From Datnioides undecimradiatus (lineage: Eukaryota > Chordata > Actinopteri > Lobotiformes > Datnioididae): a stretch of DNA of 64,000 nt. Below, in pieces: positions 38,331 to 50,401 of this stretch. How positions within the stretch are numbered: position 1 is the stretch's first letter; the number at the start of each line of letters is the position of its first letter. A program made the translations under genes and the position numbers. The notes below the pieces were generated by a model. That model was given only the letters and a program-made list of their open reading frames with translations. It was not told the origin of the DNA and searched no databases. Location of the stretch: positions 6,486,419 through 6,550,418 of the forward strand of contig WARS01000036.1 of the NCBI GenBank assembly GCA_008933995.1. Direction: 5' to 3'.

Positions 38331-39891
38331 CACATTATTATGCAAATGTAATTTTTCTCTCTTTTTCCTAAATAATCTATAAAAATGATAGTTCTCATAA
38401 TTTTCAAGTCATCAAGCATTAGAGTATAACTCGACTGTTTTTGAACAAACCTCCAAATCATAACGTTTTTTTAAAAAAAAAAAATCAAAATCTTAAAATG
38501 CACTGTTCCACATTATTACGCACAATAGAGTTTCAAAACATTTTATTGTTGTAAACAACTGAAAATGGTCATTAGTTAAACTGCAAGCATTTGCAGGTTA
38601 TATTTGCTGAAATCAAAAGCTCTTTCAATCAAAAATATCTTAACAGGCCAAATTACATTTTGACATAGGACCCCTTATTGGATAGGAGCTTCACAATTCT
38701 TGCATCCATGGAAGTTGTCAGTGTTTGGATGGTTTCTGCTGGAATTTCTTTGCAGGATGTCAGAATAGCCTCCCAGAGATGCTGTTTTGATGTGAATTGC
38801 CTCCCACCCTCATAGATCTTTTGCTTCATGATGCTCCAAAGGTTCTCAATAGGGTTGAGATCAGGGGAGGATGGGGGCCACACCATGAGGTTTTCTTGTT
38901 TTATGCCCATAGCAGTCAATGATGCACAGGTATTCCTTGCAGCATGGGATGGTGCATTGTCATGCATAAAGATGATCTTGCTACGAAAGGCACGGTTCTT
39001 TTTTTTGTACCACGGAAGAAAGTGGTCAGTCAGAAACTCCACATATTTCACAGAGGTCATTTTTACACCTTCAGGGACCTTGAAGGGGCCGGCCAGCTCT
39101 CTCCCCATGATTCCAGCCCAAAACGTGACGCCACCACCTCCTTGCTGACGTTGCAGCCTTGTCGGGACATGGTGGCCGTTCACCAACCATCCACGACTCC
39201 ATCCATCTGGACCATCCAGGGTTGCACGGCACTCATCAGTGAACAACACTGTTTGGAAATTAGTCTTCATGTACGTGTAGGCCCACTGCAGGCGTTTCTG
39301 CTTCTGAGCTTTGGTTAAGGGTGGCTGAATGAGGTTTATGCATAACTGCAACCCTCTTGAGGATCCTACACCTTGATGTTCTTGGCACTCCAGAGACACC
39401 AGCAGCTTCGAATACCTGTTTGCTGCTTTGCAGTGGCATTTTAGCAGCTGCTCTCTTAACCCGACGCATTTGTCTGGCAGAAATCTTCCTCATTGTGCCT
39501 TTATCTGCTCGAACCCGTGTGTGTTCTGAATCGGCTACAAATCTCTTTACTGTACGATGATCACGGTGAAGTTGTTTTGAAATATCTAAAGTTGTCATAC
39601 CTTCTCCTAGGCATTGAACTATTTCTCGCTTTTCGGCAGCAGAGAGAACCTTCTTCTTCCCCATATTGCTGGAAAATGGTGGTCTGCTTAATAATGTGGA
39701 ACATCCATTCTTAAGTAGTTTTCCCTTTATTTGGACTCATCTGCAAACTAATTGGCACAGGTGTCTGAGATTGATTGGAGTGATTGGAAGAGCCCTGACA
39801 CACATTCCCATCCATGTGTTTAAACTGACAGACAAAAAAATGACCTTTATGACCTTTAAACGTAATTTGCATAATAATGTGGAACGCGGTG
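38331..39891 (-). mobile_element. Nearly intact Tc1/mariner element, probably the DD37E (TRT-like) group
   Basis: This is a 1,561-bp element flanked by the TA dinucleotides (38329-38330, 39892-39893) expected of Tc1/mariner insertions. The outer 27 bp at each end are perfect inverted repeats (start CACCGCGTTCCACATTATTA). Each end also has a second internal copy of the core GTTCCACATTATTA: left at about 38504-38517, right as its complement at about 39688-39701. This gives the roughly 200-bp IR/DR architecture that allows paired transposase binding. It carries one transposase frame on the minus strand, interrupted by a single frameshift. The perfect ends and one lesion indicate a recent insertion. 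Spacing between the second Asp and the Glu of the catalytic triad is 37 residues; as I recall, DD37E is the TRT lineage of fish Tc1-like elements. It sits in the first coding-side intron of ST6GAL2, same orientation. Confidence 0.95.
38653..39664 (-). pseudogene. Tc1-like DD37E transposase with one frameshift
   Basis: The frame opens with ATG at 39664 (MGKKKVLSAAEKREIVQ) and would encode about 336 residues, the normal size of a Tc1-like transposase. The N-terminal part has two helix-turn-helix blocks (TTLDISKQLHRDHRTVKRF, and a second near SKQVFEAAGVSG). At about 39332-39345, just after VAVMHKP, the frame shifts by one indel; the downstream frame then continues unbroken to the stop at 38653. 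The catalytic residues are all present: Asp in LFTDECR, Asp in FMHDNAPSHAA, and Glu in SPDLNPIENLW, with 37 residues between the second D and the E. The GG(G)VTFWAG motif is also visible. As it stands the copy cannot make full-length transposase. Sequence on either side of the lesion is otherwise intact. Confidence 0.92.
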
Positions 39892-40848
39892 TAGAAATAT
39901 TCAAACCTGATGATACCAAACCTCACATGCAAATCCATTCTCCTGGAAGTTCCACAACTTTGAATGTTATCTAAAAGGGACAGTCATAAAATTTGCTAAG
40001 CTATAAGATATATATGCTTCAGGTGCAAACATTTACCAAATATATGATTGAATACATGTCTTAATCAATACATTTATGTGAATATTAGCCCAATGTGAGT
40101 TAACAGTTGGTGGCGCTTACTCTCCAGTCGGGTTTCATTAAACCATTGCAAAAGAAGAGGGCGTAATAAAATGATGTCATTACGACAGCGCCAACCAAAA
40201 TGGAAAACATGACGAATGGAGCTTATGTTTCATGTGGCTGTTGAGCTATTATCAGTCTCTCAGGGAGCAAAAGCTTCAGCGGAAGTTTAAGTCACATGGG
40301 CCTTATTGAAGTCTGTGTTGCTTTTAATCAATACACAAACTTTTTCACCATTTCTACTCTGATTTCTTACAGTATGTGTGAGTTAAAAATGCACATAAAA
40401 ACCAGGAAACGCACGCATTCATGACATGAGAACTTTATGTTTAAGTCCCACAACAGGCTTAATAAACTCAAGGATCATCAGTATGTTGTTTATTCTGACC
40501 CATACATTTGAACTGCGGGGTGTGATGAATATCACAGCCTCTGGGTAAAACAGCCGCCATTCAGAAGACAGAGTATTTTAAAATCCTGGTCTTTGTGCTT
40601 ATATCCTCAGCTGCTCTGTGCCACCCCTCATCTTTTGTTCTTTCAGCTGTAGGGCTGGGTAACTTTTTAAGTTTTTTTGATACAAATGCGTCAATAAAAT
40701 GCCTGGGTTTTAGTGCTGATACAAAAAAAAATTTTTTCCATTCCCCGCTTTGTGGAATATAAACATGTTTTTTTCTACAAAACCATTTTTTCATTTAACA
40801 AAAGATGCAAGGAATGTAAAAAGTATAAAGAATCTTCTCTCCACTCAC
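39892..40848 (-). other. ST6GAL2 intron, segment between the Tc1 element and the coding exon
   Basis: Intronic on the minus strand. At about 40646-40725 TAGGGCTGGGTAAC followed by TGATAC-type sequence is a fragment of the same inverted-repeat family as 16183-16777; its left end is about 125 bp from the exon boundary. Nothing coding. Confidence 0.6.
40646..40725. mobile_element. Fragment of the TAGGGCTGGGT repeat family
   Basis: TAGGGCTGGGTAAC at about 40646-40659 matches the terminal motif of the element at 16183; the right end is not found, so this is a truncated copy. Confidence 0.4.
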
Positions 40849-41857
40849 CGATCTCTTTTCCCAGTCCTGAGCGCAGGATGGCTCCAGCCGAGGTGACGAC
40901 CGCACAGCTCTTGAAGCTGCTATGGTCCTGCCGTCTGTGCAGCTGCTCCAGGGGAAGAGTGGGCACAAGACGAGCCCAACCAAGCGAGGAGAAGGGCTGC
41001 TCCGACCCGTCCACCGTCCTCAGCCGGGCCTGGGCTTTCATTTGACACAGCAGCTCCTTCGCACTCTGGGCGGCACTGCGATGCCCTTGGTAGGACACAT
41101 GGTGTTTGTTGGCACTAACATAGTCCTTCATGGCGCGCTGCAGCCGAGGACTCAGCATGCCGGCGGACACACGGCCCCGCCACAGTCGCTGCACCACAGA
41201 GGCCGACTTGGAGAAGTAATATTCCTCCAGATCAGAAGAGTCACCGCCGGCCCTCCTGCCTGCTGCAGCCCTCATTCTGTTTTCCAACTCTTCATCCTCA
41301 TTCTCCCTCTCATCTTCATCTTCTTCCTCCTCCTCCTCTCCACCACGGTAGTGTGTGGTGCTCATGTGGTTCTGGTACTCTGTGGTCTGGGATGTTCTCT
41401 CACGACTCTGGACTCCGGGATCCGAGTGAGAACCCACATTTTCTGTACCAAAGGAGGACCAGGCAGCCAGGCTCTGTGGGTCTAGGTAGTCCTGATGGCT
41501 GGCTTCCTGGCCACCATAAATGGCATACGGAGCACTATTGGGGCTGTGGGTTACCTCCAGGCTGAACTCTGGGGTTGTGGGGCTGGCGGAGGGCTCCGGC
41601 TCATCTCTGGGGTAGGTTGTGGTTAAGGTGGAAGCAGGTTCAGGACGGGAGCCCAGGTTGGCCTGCTGTTGATGGGAGGCCTGTATAGAAGCCAGGCGAC
41701 GGGTGTCAGGGTGCTGGGAGAGTAAAGAGCCAGCAGAGGTCAGTGGCTCATTCACACGAGCATCCAAGAAGTAGGAGAGGAGGGCGAGGAAGAGGAGAAC
41801 CCAGGCCAGCATTCCCACCAGCACCAGCCTCCGCCACTGCCTCATACTGGACTTCAT
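40849..41857 (-). CDS. st6gal2: ST6GAL2, first coding exon (beta-galactoside alpha-2,6-sialyltransferase 2)
   Basis: ST6GAL2 is a type II Golgi enzyme that transfers sialic acid from CMP-Neu5Ac to the 6-position of terminal Gal (or GalNAc) beta-1,4-GlcNAc on glycans. This exon gives residues 1-336 plus one base. A short basic cytoplasmic tail (MKSSMRQWRR) precedes a signal anchor at about 11-31 (LVLVGMLAWVLLFLALLSYF). A long Pro/Ser/Thr/Gln-rich lumenal stem follows (about 35-205) with a striking acidic run at 174-192. The catalytic domain begins near 210 (DLEEYYFSKSASVVQRLWRG). The exon ends inside sialyl motif L (CAVVTSAGAILRSGLGKEI, 318-336). Donor GTGAGT at 40848. With the other four coding exons the frame is uninterrupted at 543 residues, close to human ST6GAL2 (about 529) and much longer than ST6GAL1 (about 406). 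The start is the first ATG of the exon; 90 nt of 5'UTR precede it. Confidence 0.96.
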
Positions 41858-41947
41858 TACCTCTCACTCACATACACACCTATGCAGCTGGCCCACCAAC
41901 AACAAAGCCCCACAGCCGGGACTTAGCCTGGAGGTCAGCTGGAGGGC
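41858..41947 (-). other. ST6GAL2 5'UTR part of the first coding exon
   Basis: Minus strand. The acceptor CTTCATTTACAG ends at 41948, so 90 nt of leader precede the ATG at 41857. Confidence 0.75.
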
Positions 41948-42033
41948 CTGTAAATGAAGAGAGCTCAGACTGAAACTGCTCAGGGGAAAATGGAAACATG
42001 CAGAGCAGTAAAGCAGAGGTTGGAGCCACTCAC
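41948..42033 (-). other. 86-bp intron in the ST6GAL2 5'UTR
   Basis: Minus strand, donor GTGAGT at 42033 and acceptor TTACAG ending 41948. Good consensus at both ends; very short, near the lower size usual for fish introns. Retention would add an 86-nt leader segment. Confidence 0.65.
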
Positions 42034-42092
42034 CTCAGACTGATGCTTCTATTTCTTCATGTCCACGTGTTCCTCAAGGATTTAACAGGACC
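42034..42092 (-). other. 59-nt non-coding 5'UTR exon of ST6GAL2
   Basis: Minus strand. Preceded by a strong acceptor, TACTGCTCCTCTTCTCAG ending at 42093, and followed by the GTGAGT donor at 42033. It contains a minimal upstream ORF, ATGAAGAAATAG (42060-42049, Met-Lys-Lys-stop), which could lower translation of the main frame. Confidence 0.65.
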
Positions 42093-42840
42093 CTGAGAAG
42101 AGGAGCAGTACAAATTAGTGGAGTCCGCAGTGCACATGCATACACGAGGCAGTGTGTGCATGAAAACACAGTGCTCACACAGACACACGGCAGGAAGAAC
42201 ACCTCCTGCAGGGCAGAACTTGGCTGCTCTCCACTCGTTCCAAAAAAAAAAAAGAGATTTTTTTACAAACTAGGATCATTTACTAACTGGAATCAATTTA
42301 CAGCTTCCCTAATGAAATCTCCAACACTCAAGTTAAAACCAGAAGAACAGACGGCTTTAAATGTCCTCTCAGACAACATAGATCACATAGATCATTATGT
42401 GGTTTTTGAGTTAATCAGACACTTAATTTTGCATTTTGCACTGTGCCAGACGTGAAACAAGATATTATCTAATATTTTTTTCTTCTATGACTCTAATACA
42501 GTACAATTCAATACCATAGATAAGAAAATAAACACTGCATGATGATGATCAAGTTTCATAAACATACACCTTGAGACTGTATATCGCTGCAACCTTGAAA
42601 TGTAACAATCCATCATTCATCTGATCCGAGTCCTCATGCCAGATATTATTTAAAATGATAACCTCACTCATGGAAATCATGGATTTAATGATGGCCTGTG
42701 TGCTGAACACTAAAAGCACTATGATTATTATCATTAGGGCTCATCAGCATTTCACATGTGCTTGAACATGATATCTTTGCTTATTTCATTGCTGTACAAA
42801 AAATAAAAACACACTCATCAAAAATAACACTCCCATTACC

Positions 42841-43135
42841 AGCCTGACTTAGTCGAATACCCTGGCGTACAACACGTTAGCTCACTGATGGCTTTCAGAG
42901 TGAAATACACAGCAATGAAGGTAAATAAATGAAGCATTAAATTGCTTCACATCAGAGGACTACAATCCTCTCAACCACACGTAATTATGAGCTTTGGTCT
43001 CTTAATGTGGGAGCATTTCTCTCGAGAGAGTGGCAGGGTGAGGCAGGGGGAAAAAAGCTCCTGAGTGTTAAGCCTCCTCTAGTCCTAATTACAGCTTCCT
43101 GTCTCTGTAGCTGCTGGGTCCTGCAGAAGTGATCT
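42841..43135. promoter_or_regulatory. Candidate conserved non-coding element in ST6GAL2 first intron
   Basis: Complex, non-repetitive sequence with several homeodomain-type cores (GCATTAAATTGC, CACGTAATTATGAGC, CCTAATTACAGC), starting about 0.75 kb upstream of the leader exon. Conservation is inferred from appearance only. Confidence 0.25.
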
Positions 43136-43355
43136 CAGGCATCCCTGTGCCTCCCCCTCCTCCCCACCTAGACCCGGACATCTAGGCCTCCCACCCAGGG
43201 GCCACACAGGAGGCCAAAGCTCATCCACTGACCGTGGTCAAGCAGCGGGGAGCAACTGGGCCAGAGGGAGCAGAAACAGTATGGGAGAGGGAAAATAATG
43301 GCAAAGAAACAGACGCAAGCACTCAGGCAAACACATCTGCACAAACACAAGCTTT

Positions 43356-43399
43356 CACACACACACACACACACACACGCACGCACGCACACACACACT
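43356..43399. repeat. (CA)n/(CGCA)n microsatellite
   Basis: About 44 bp of CA repeats with an internal CGCACGCACGC stretch. Confidence 0.9.
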
Positions 43400-44376
43400 C
43401 TGATTCTTTCAGAAAACATACAGCATGTTCTGTTAAAGGCCTTAAGGCCATAGACAGGTGGGGTAGGTGTCAGGCAGTAATCCCCTGCGTAGCAGTTTCA
43501 ACATGTCTACCACGCTTGGGTCAAATGTTACTCAGTGGAAAATATGCCATTTAACACCTGGAAAGAACAACAGTGGGTCTGATGTCCCAAAAAGACAAAG
43601 AAAACAAGCAGGAAAACATACAGCTGCCCAATGACAATGTTGTCAACAGGCAAATGGCATCTATATGCACCACTGTTTCACAGTATCCCACTGTGGATCT
43701 AAGCATGTGTGTTTGTGTGTGTATGTGTGTACCCTGAGGCATGTCTTGCATGCATGTGAATGCGCCGCTAGTTTGCCTCACCTGGCAGCAATCAGGATGT
43801 GTGCTTCAGTAACTGCAGTGAAACAACATAAATGCGTGGCACAGATGGAGAGGCGGGGGTGGAGGACAGAGCTAGTCTTGTGAGGGCTACACAAAGAAAC
43901 GGTACAAAACGGGAAACATGGATTCGAGACACTGCCAGACAGCAAAGGACGACTAAATGACTTAGTGGGAGTTAGCAGGAGACAGGGATGAACAAAAGGA
44001 GCCCGACAGAATATAATGCGTAGATGCTGTACGGAAAAAAGCAGAGCCAAGACCCAAAGAGAACGTGCAATAGCAGGAGAGAGGAAGCTTTAATAGCTGT
44101 AATAGGGCAGAGGAGATGGTTTAAATGTATGCAGCTCATTCGCCATCAGAAGGGTAATTATGTGGTTTGAGACCTGCATGAGAGGAAAAAATAGTAAAAA
44201 GTGAACAGACAGGAAACATGGTATGTTTAGAGGAACAGTTCTCCGAACATGCATGAAGCCTCGGGCGATACATAATGGGTCTTTTTTCCATTGATGTGCT
44301 CAAAGTAAAAAATCTGAAAACAAATGTGGAAAATGCTGATCAAAACTAGAAACAGAGTTCAATATGAAGTAAGACA

Positions 44377-44405
44377 AATAATAATAATAATAATAATAAT
44401 AATAA
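44377..44405. repeat. (AAT)n microsatellite
   Basis: About nine perfect AAT units. Confidence 0.95.
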
Positions 44406-44549
44406 AGATGCAAACATTTTAGAAGTTGGTCCCAGATTTTTGTCAATGACAATCTGCTGCCAAAAAAAGCTGACAATTATACCAGTCATTTAAAAAGGAA
44501 CATGTTTCATACCAATCATATGTCTGTATGGTAAACGAGAAGCTGGAGC

Positions 44550-44590
44550 CACCAGCTGGTTAGCTTAGCATAAAGACTAGACATTGGGCT
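44550..44590. repeat. Dispersed teleost repeat, partial copy 2
   Basis: Contains CAGCTGGTTAGCTTAGCATA then AAGACT, matching the repeat at 18915-19290 over its central block only. Confidence 0.5.
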
Positions 44591-47490
44591 AAGAGTAATA
44601 AGATCTACCACCAGAGTGCTTTACCTTTACAGACCACCCACCCCCCATTTAACATTGTCAAATCCATGTTAAAAAGAAACATGGTTAGTTCCTCTACCAC
44701 TTGATGATAGGTCTGTCTCTGCGTGCCTGAGTGCCAGCTGGTTTGCCTGTATCCTTCCTCCTTCCCACAGCATGCAACACTGCAGTGCACAGATGAATGA
44801 AAGCTAGCTGCTGCATTAAATAGATCTCAAGGATAAAGAGACTTCAAAATCAATTCTTAGATAACTGCTCCCACAAACTGCTCCATCTTAGGCGGCATCA
44901 GCCAATAAGTAAACAAATGTGGCTGCTAATTGAGCCAGCAGACACTTTTCATTCAAAGACGAGGTTACTACAGTGTTTTTACAGCTGTTTAAGAGGAAGT
45001 CCTCAGAAGAAACGCTTTCCATCTCTTTTTTTTTTTAAAGTGCTGGACGTTTGCCTTGAGTTTAATCGTGTCCTGCAGGCCTCTGTCACCCTTCATGACA
45101 AACCTTACGGTGATACCACTCCAAATACAAACAGAGCATCAGTCGTAACACACAGGCTAAATCCAAATGGCCAAACCTTCTGGACTGCAGACTCAGGAAG
45201 TTCAAATCCCCCCCAATTTTCAATTCAACTGTGGGCTTCCAGACTTTGCTTGGAGGAATACCCAGAGGTCATAACAATACAGAGGTTACCGTTTAAAAGA
45301 AAGAAATAATGTTTGATCTATAAAATAAGGTTTGACTGTTAAACCAACAATACGTCTAGCATACAATAATATAAAACAATCTTAACAACTTGTGTTAGAC
45401 AGAAAATTCCTTTTCTTTCATATTATGTAAAGCAGCATAGTTGACATCACCACTACAGTGGCATAAAGAACAACTACTTGAACAACTAATTGAAATAATT
45501 CACCCAGTCAGGAATTTCAATTAATTTCACAGGAAACGACTAAAGTCTAAAGTCCTGTCTCAGCACATTTCCTTCCCTCATGCCCCAGCATACTCACAGA
45601 AACTGACGTGACGAGTGAACATGTTACCGTGCGTGCGACTGATGTCTGTCAGGTTTCGTCTGAAAGTCTGAAGGGAACAACATTTGCATTTCGTCACAAA
45701 CTAAACTCTGTCCAAACAAAACTGACTCAGTCTTTTGATAACAGTGACGTAAATGTTTTGCAACAAGGGTTTGTTTGAAAACGGTGTCTTGATGGGCAAA
45801 GTTAGATTTCTGTGCAGATTTTTCTGCAAAGCTGGATATTGTCTGTGTGTAATTTGGATGCTGTGGCATTATGGGAGGCATTTGGATATTTTTACTGCTT
45901 GTGCATCTCTCTGAATGATTTCATGCCACTGATACTGCCTCTGCCAGCTGCGTGTTTCTGTGAAGCGCCATGTTTCTGTGTCATCAACCAGGTGCATGTC
46001 AGTGCCTGTGATTTCACTGGTATGATTAAACTCCATATTTGGTGTATTTTTTTGGCAAAAGTATAATTTCTTTGCCTAATTGTCTTGGACAGGCTACACA
46101 CACTTGTTTGCTCTGCATCTACCTACTCTACATTATGACTGGGTAGGAACCAAATTATGACTCCCAGCTACCAATAATAATCAAGGTATCCATCTCTGGC
46201 ACGGATACAGATTGTTGGGGGGATGATGGTATGAGTTGAAATGATCAACCTCAATCAGTCTGTGGTAAAGGGGAAAAAAAATTGGATTCGTGATATAATA
46301 CACGGAAGATTGGTTTAAAAAAAAAAAAAAAAGGTAATTAAACTCTTGAACACCCTGTCTCTGGAGGACAGTTGATAAAAAAAAAATGACTAGGCAGGTA
46401 CGTGAAGAAAATAAAATTTTAACCATCACTGACCTAATATACAGGAACAAGAAAATATGCAAATTAAGATGGGGAAATCTGAGCTACAACAGAGAATTGA
46501 GCAAAAAAAGTAAGTGCGACGTATCAATGAGGCAAAATGTTTTCACGCAGTATCTGAAAGCGCAGCGTGAAAAGGTTCCGTGTGGACTGTGGTCCTATTT
46601 GTACCAGACACACTTTATTGATTTACAACAATCACCAGTTACAACTTAACATACAATCCGGCCACTTTAAAAGGCAGCATGATGCCAATAGTGCAGGTGG
46701 GTCAGAAAAAAAAACTCTTCAGGGCTTTTCTCAGTCAGTACCTGAAATTACAAAGCTAGGAAAGTGTTGGCTTTCCTGCTGGATTGGCGTGTTATTTGTA
46801 CATGTGGCACTTCGCGCATGTGACTCCCCAGCAGCTTTATTATTAGACTCCACTGCTTGTAGGTGGAAATTTTGTTTTTATTCCATTTTCTGTCCATTTA
46901 TGGAGTTCACATTTGTAACAACAGAGTACAGGCAATTATATAATCTTAAATGCCTCTATCTGTGAGGTCAGTCAGCAAAGACGACTGATATGGATTTCAT
47001 TCAGTATTCATTTCTTGAAACGTGTTATGTCAAGGAACATGAGGAAAAGAAATATAAGAAAATTTGACGTCAACTAATAAAAACTAAACTGTCCTAGTTA
47101 GTAAAGGCCATCTTTACATCTTTCTGTGTTGTGTTGTGTTGAGGCATCTTGCATCCAGTAATGTTCTGCCTAAATAAATGGCTTGCCATGACCAACCAGC
47201 GGCCTTTTCAATTAGGAAATTCCACACGTTTTCTTGGCACTCTCTTCCTTTGCCACGGTTGGCAGTGGAATACTATGCGGCTGGATTCACAAGATTACAA
47301 GATAATACAAGATCATGAGATCAGAGGATTACAGGTGAATCCAGCCCTGATTTGCTACATAACCTGCCCTGAATATACAGCAGGAAGAGTAAGGTACAGC
47401 TCCCACAGTGTAAAAGGTTACTGCCAAACACATGGTATATACAGTATGTTTGTACATCAAGTATCGAAGTTGGCTTTTTTTTTTTTTTAT

Positions 47491-48319
47491 TAGGGGTGGG
47501 ACTTTAACGTGTTAATTACGATTAATTAATTACAAAAAAATTAATTAACGCGTAAAAAAAAAAATAAGGCATTTAATCGCAGTTTGCGTTCCAAACAACG
47601 CGGAACGTTTGTCAGTGCACCGATTACACTGGTGCACACGTCAGAGCTCAGCTAACGGCTACCAAAAAGGAGGAATCGGTGAAAGCGCGTCGCTAGGACT
47701 GATGCACTTCAACCCTGCAGTACCGTCTAAATGCAAAGCATGTTGCAGCGAGCACAGAAACCGCTGGAGCTGTTAGTGCTAGCAGTCCTGGTCCGAGTAC
47801 GAACAGTACGAGTTGGCTTCAGGACCAAAATTAGTAAGTGTTATAGCCTAATGTACAAAATAATTTGTGCTAAGGGTACTTGGAGTTTAAAGGAGATTTA
47901 AGCCTGTCAAATGACCATTTATATTTGTAGTTGTTTTACCAGAAGAAGAAAGAAGTAGAAATTGCACTTTATGTTGAATTGTTTTGTTTTGGGGTTTTTT
48001 AACCATTTAAAGGCAATACTGTTCTGAAAAAGTACTTAAAGCACTTAAAATGGCACTTTAACTTTAGGTCTGTTCAATTTTGGCCAGGGATATTTTCTAT
48101 TTCTTTTTCTACTGTTTTGAATTGAAATGCAATTAAATGCATTTTTCCAGACATTAAAAGTTAATTCGATTCAGTCGTCCACTAAAATCCATTTAAATTA
48201 AAAAATGTTGCTTTTTGGGGCAAATATTGTTATGCGATTAAAATGTGATTAATCGAGATTAACTGATTACAAAACCTCTAATTAATTAGATTAATTTTTT
48301 TAATCGAGTCCCACCCCTA
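47491..48319. mobile_element. Non-autonomous TIR element, hAT-like ends
   Basis: The left end TAGGGGTGGGACT and right end AGTCCCACCCCTA are a perfect 13-bp inverted repeat enclosing 829 bp. Sub-terminal sequence on both sides is rich in TTAATTAA-type words (ACGATTAATTAATTAC left, CTAATTAATTAGATTAA right), so the ends can pair further. No transposase frame is visible. Short TIRs starting T/CAGGGGT suggest hAT, but the flanks are T-rich and no 8-bp duplication can be read, so the superfamily is uncertain. Confidence 0.7.
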
Positions 48320-48592
48320 CTTTTTTTGTATGGAAGTTTGACATAAAAAGAAAAAATTGTGTAACCATGGTACCACGACAAAGATACTGACAGCTGTAGC
48401 AACAAATACTTTAGAGATATAAATATTAAAGATGCTTGATAAAAAGAAATTTCACAAGAATAAACTTCCAATGCTCAAACAATTAACATGGACTGAGGCT
48501 GATATGGCTTTTGTCAAAAGAGTAAAACTTAATCAAAATTTAATGCCAACATCAAGACCCCTTGAAAATTCAATTCTTTTAAAATGACTATA

Positions 48593-48620
48593 TAATATAT
48601 ATATATATTATATATATAAT
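48593..48620. repeat. AT-rich simple repeat
   Basis: TATATAATATATATATATAT-type run of about 28 bp. Confidence 0.85.
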
Positions 48621-50401
48621 AAGACCAGAAAAAGAGCTATATTTACAGATATACTTCTTTTTTATGTAACCACATTCTTTGAGTCCCAGGATGCCCTGCT
48701 GCTGCCTGCTGTAATATTCTTAATGGGACTATAGTGCAGGCATTGCCAGAGGTGACTACCCCAGCTACTATTTGACTACCAGGTGAACACTGGACAGCCC
48801 TTGAGGGAATAGAGCTTGCTGAAAATTGCCCAGTCCACTTTACTACACCCTGCTGAGGAACCAGGGAGGAGAGAGCCGTGTTATGAATTCTTTAATCACA
48901 CCTCGCTTGAAGAGACTTCTGTAGGAATTAGAGGTTCTGGACTTGGTGTAGGACAGTAAAGACCACATGAAACTTTACAGAAAATGAATGCAGAGGTTGG
49001 CTCACAAGAATATGCTGCTTGCCTTTGTTACTGTACAACCTGTTAATTCAGGCTAATAAAAAGTAATCTTAGGTATCTAACACTGGCATTAAAAGGACAG
49101 AAAGGAAACAATAAAATAAAACAAAAAACAATAAAAAACAAAAAACTGACTGAGACTGAGGTATTCACTTCACAAAACCAGGCTGGTTCTGCAAGAGAAC
49201 ATGCTGTCCTCCTCTGTTCTGCACACTACATGGCACTAGGATGCAAGTGTGCACATTCTTTCAAATACAACACTGACCAAAGGGCTTGTTCCTCATAAAA
49301 TATTGAGCCCTCAAGAGCGGAGCTGTTCTCCATCTAAAAATATAAAGTCGTTTTTCCTTTAATATTCACCTTGCAGCGGTTCAAGCAGCCACAAATAATA
49401 CATCACTGGGAGGTTACAAAAAGGCAACAACATGAGATCCACTAAGCATTTGTGGACCCAAAGATAGGGGCATGAACTGTGTGGTCAAGAGACTCCAGGC
49501 CACGCCTCCCAGGATTATGTGAAAAGAGCATGAAATAAATGCAAATAAACAGGATGTGCTCCATGTGTGACAAGTGAGAGAAACAGATTTTCCTGTGAGG
49601 GATTACAACACAACTGGAAACAGGCTGTAGTCTGAAATAGAAGTGGGTGCTGGTAGTGGGCGTATACACCTTCACTGCTGGGGCACAGAGTTATTTATGA
49701 ATTTGAGCTCAAGTTGAAAGTTTTTTTTGGTTTTTTTTTAACAAAACCAAATCATAGAGTAACAATGGGCTCAATACTGCAGCCCCCTGAGTTAAATGAA
49801 CTGAGCTGGTCTGTCAGAGCAGCAGATCTTCTGGCCAGCCATCGCAAAAGTTAAACCAGGCTCAACTAAATCTCCCAGTGGTGGTTAAATTTGTATTCTA
49901 GTGAATGAGAAAGGCATTTACCACAGGTATTAGTTTTAATTTCGTTAATCAAAACTGTAACAGAATATGTTCATCAACAACCTTTTATCGGTGTCTCAGA
50001 CAAGACATTGACAAGCTTAAAATGGTAATTCGATAGTAAAAACTTGGCGAAATGCACATTTTGTGTTTGCTGATGAGACAAGATGGGACTAAAATGTCAG
50101 TGGTGGGCTATCAAAATGATCCTCCTGATATCTATCGTGACTAAAATGTTCTGGCTTTTCATAGACACACTCCCCACTAAAAGTATGAAAATTAAACTGT
50201 GATGTGATTTAAACTAATGAGACAAAAGCACCACTATGGCAGGCCTTCCACCCCACCTTTGACTGTGATTTAATACACTTTGCGTGACTTAGTTCCTTTC
50301 AAACATACCTAACTTGCCTGAACTAGTTGCTGGAACCTCATTGTACTTTAGTTGCCTGAACTGATACACTCCTGTCATACAGTTTACACCTAAAACTGAG
50401 T

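Noticed and set aside
38944-39318. 124-codon plus-strand frame
   Set aside because: Antisense shadow of the Tc1 transposase.
40922-41485. 187-codon open frame on the plus strand
   Set aside because: Exact antisense of the ST6GAL2 first coding exon; its openness follows from codon bias of the real gene and it has no recognisable domain.
45190-45225. GTTCAAATCCCCCC-like sequence suggestive of a tRNA T-loop or tRNA-derived SINE
   Set aside because: No matching A box or cloverleaf upstream.
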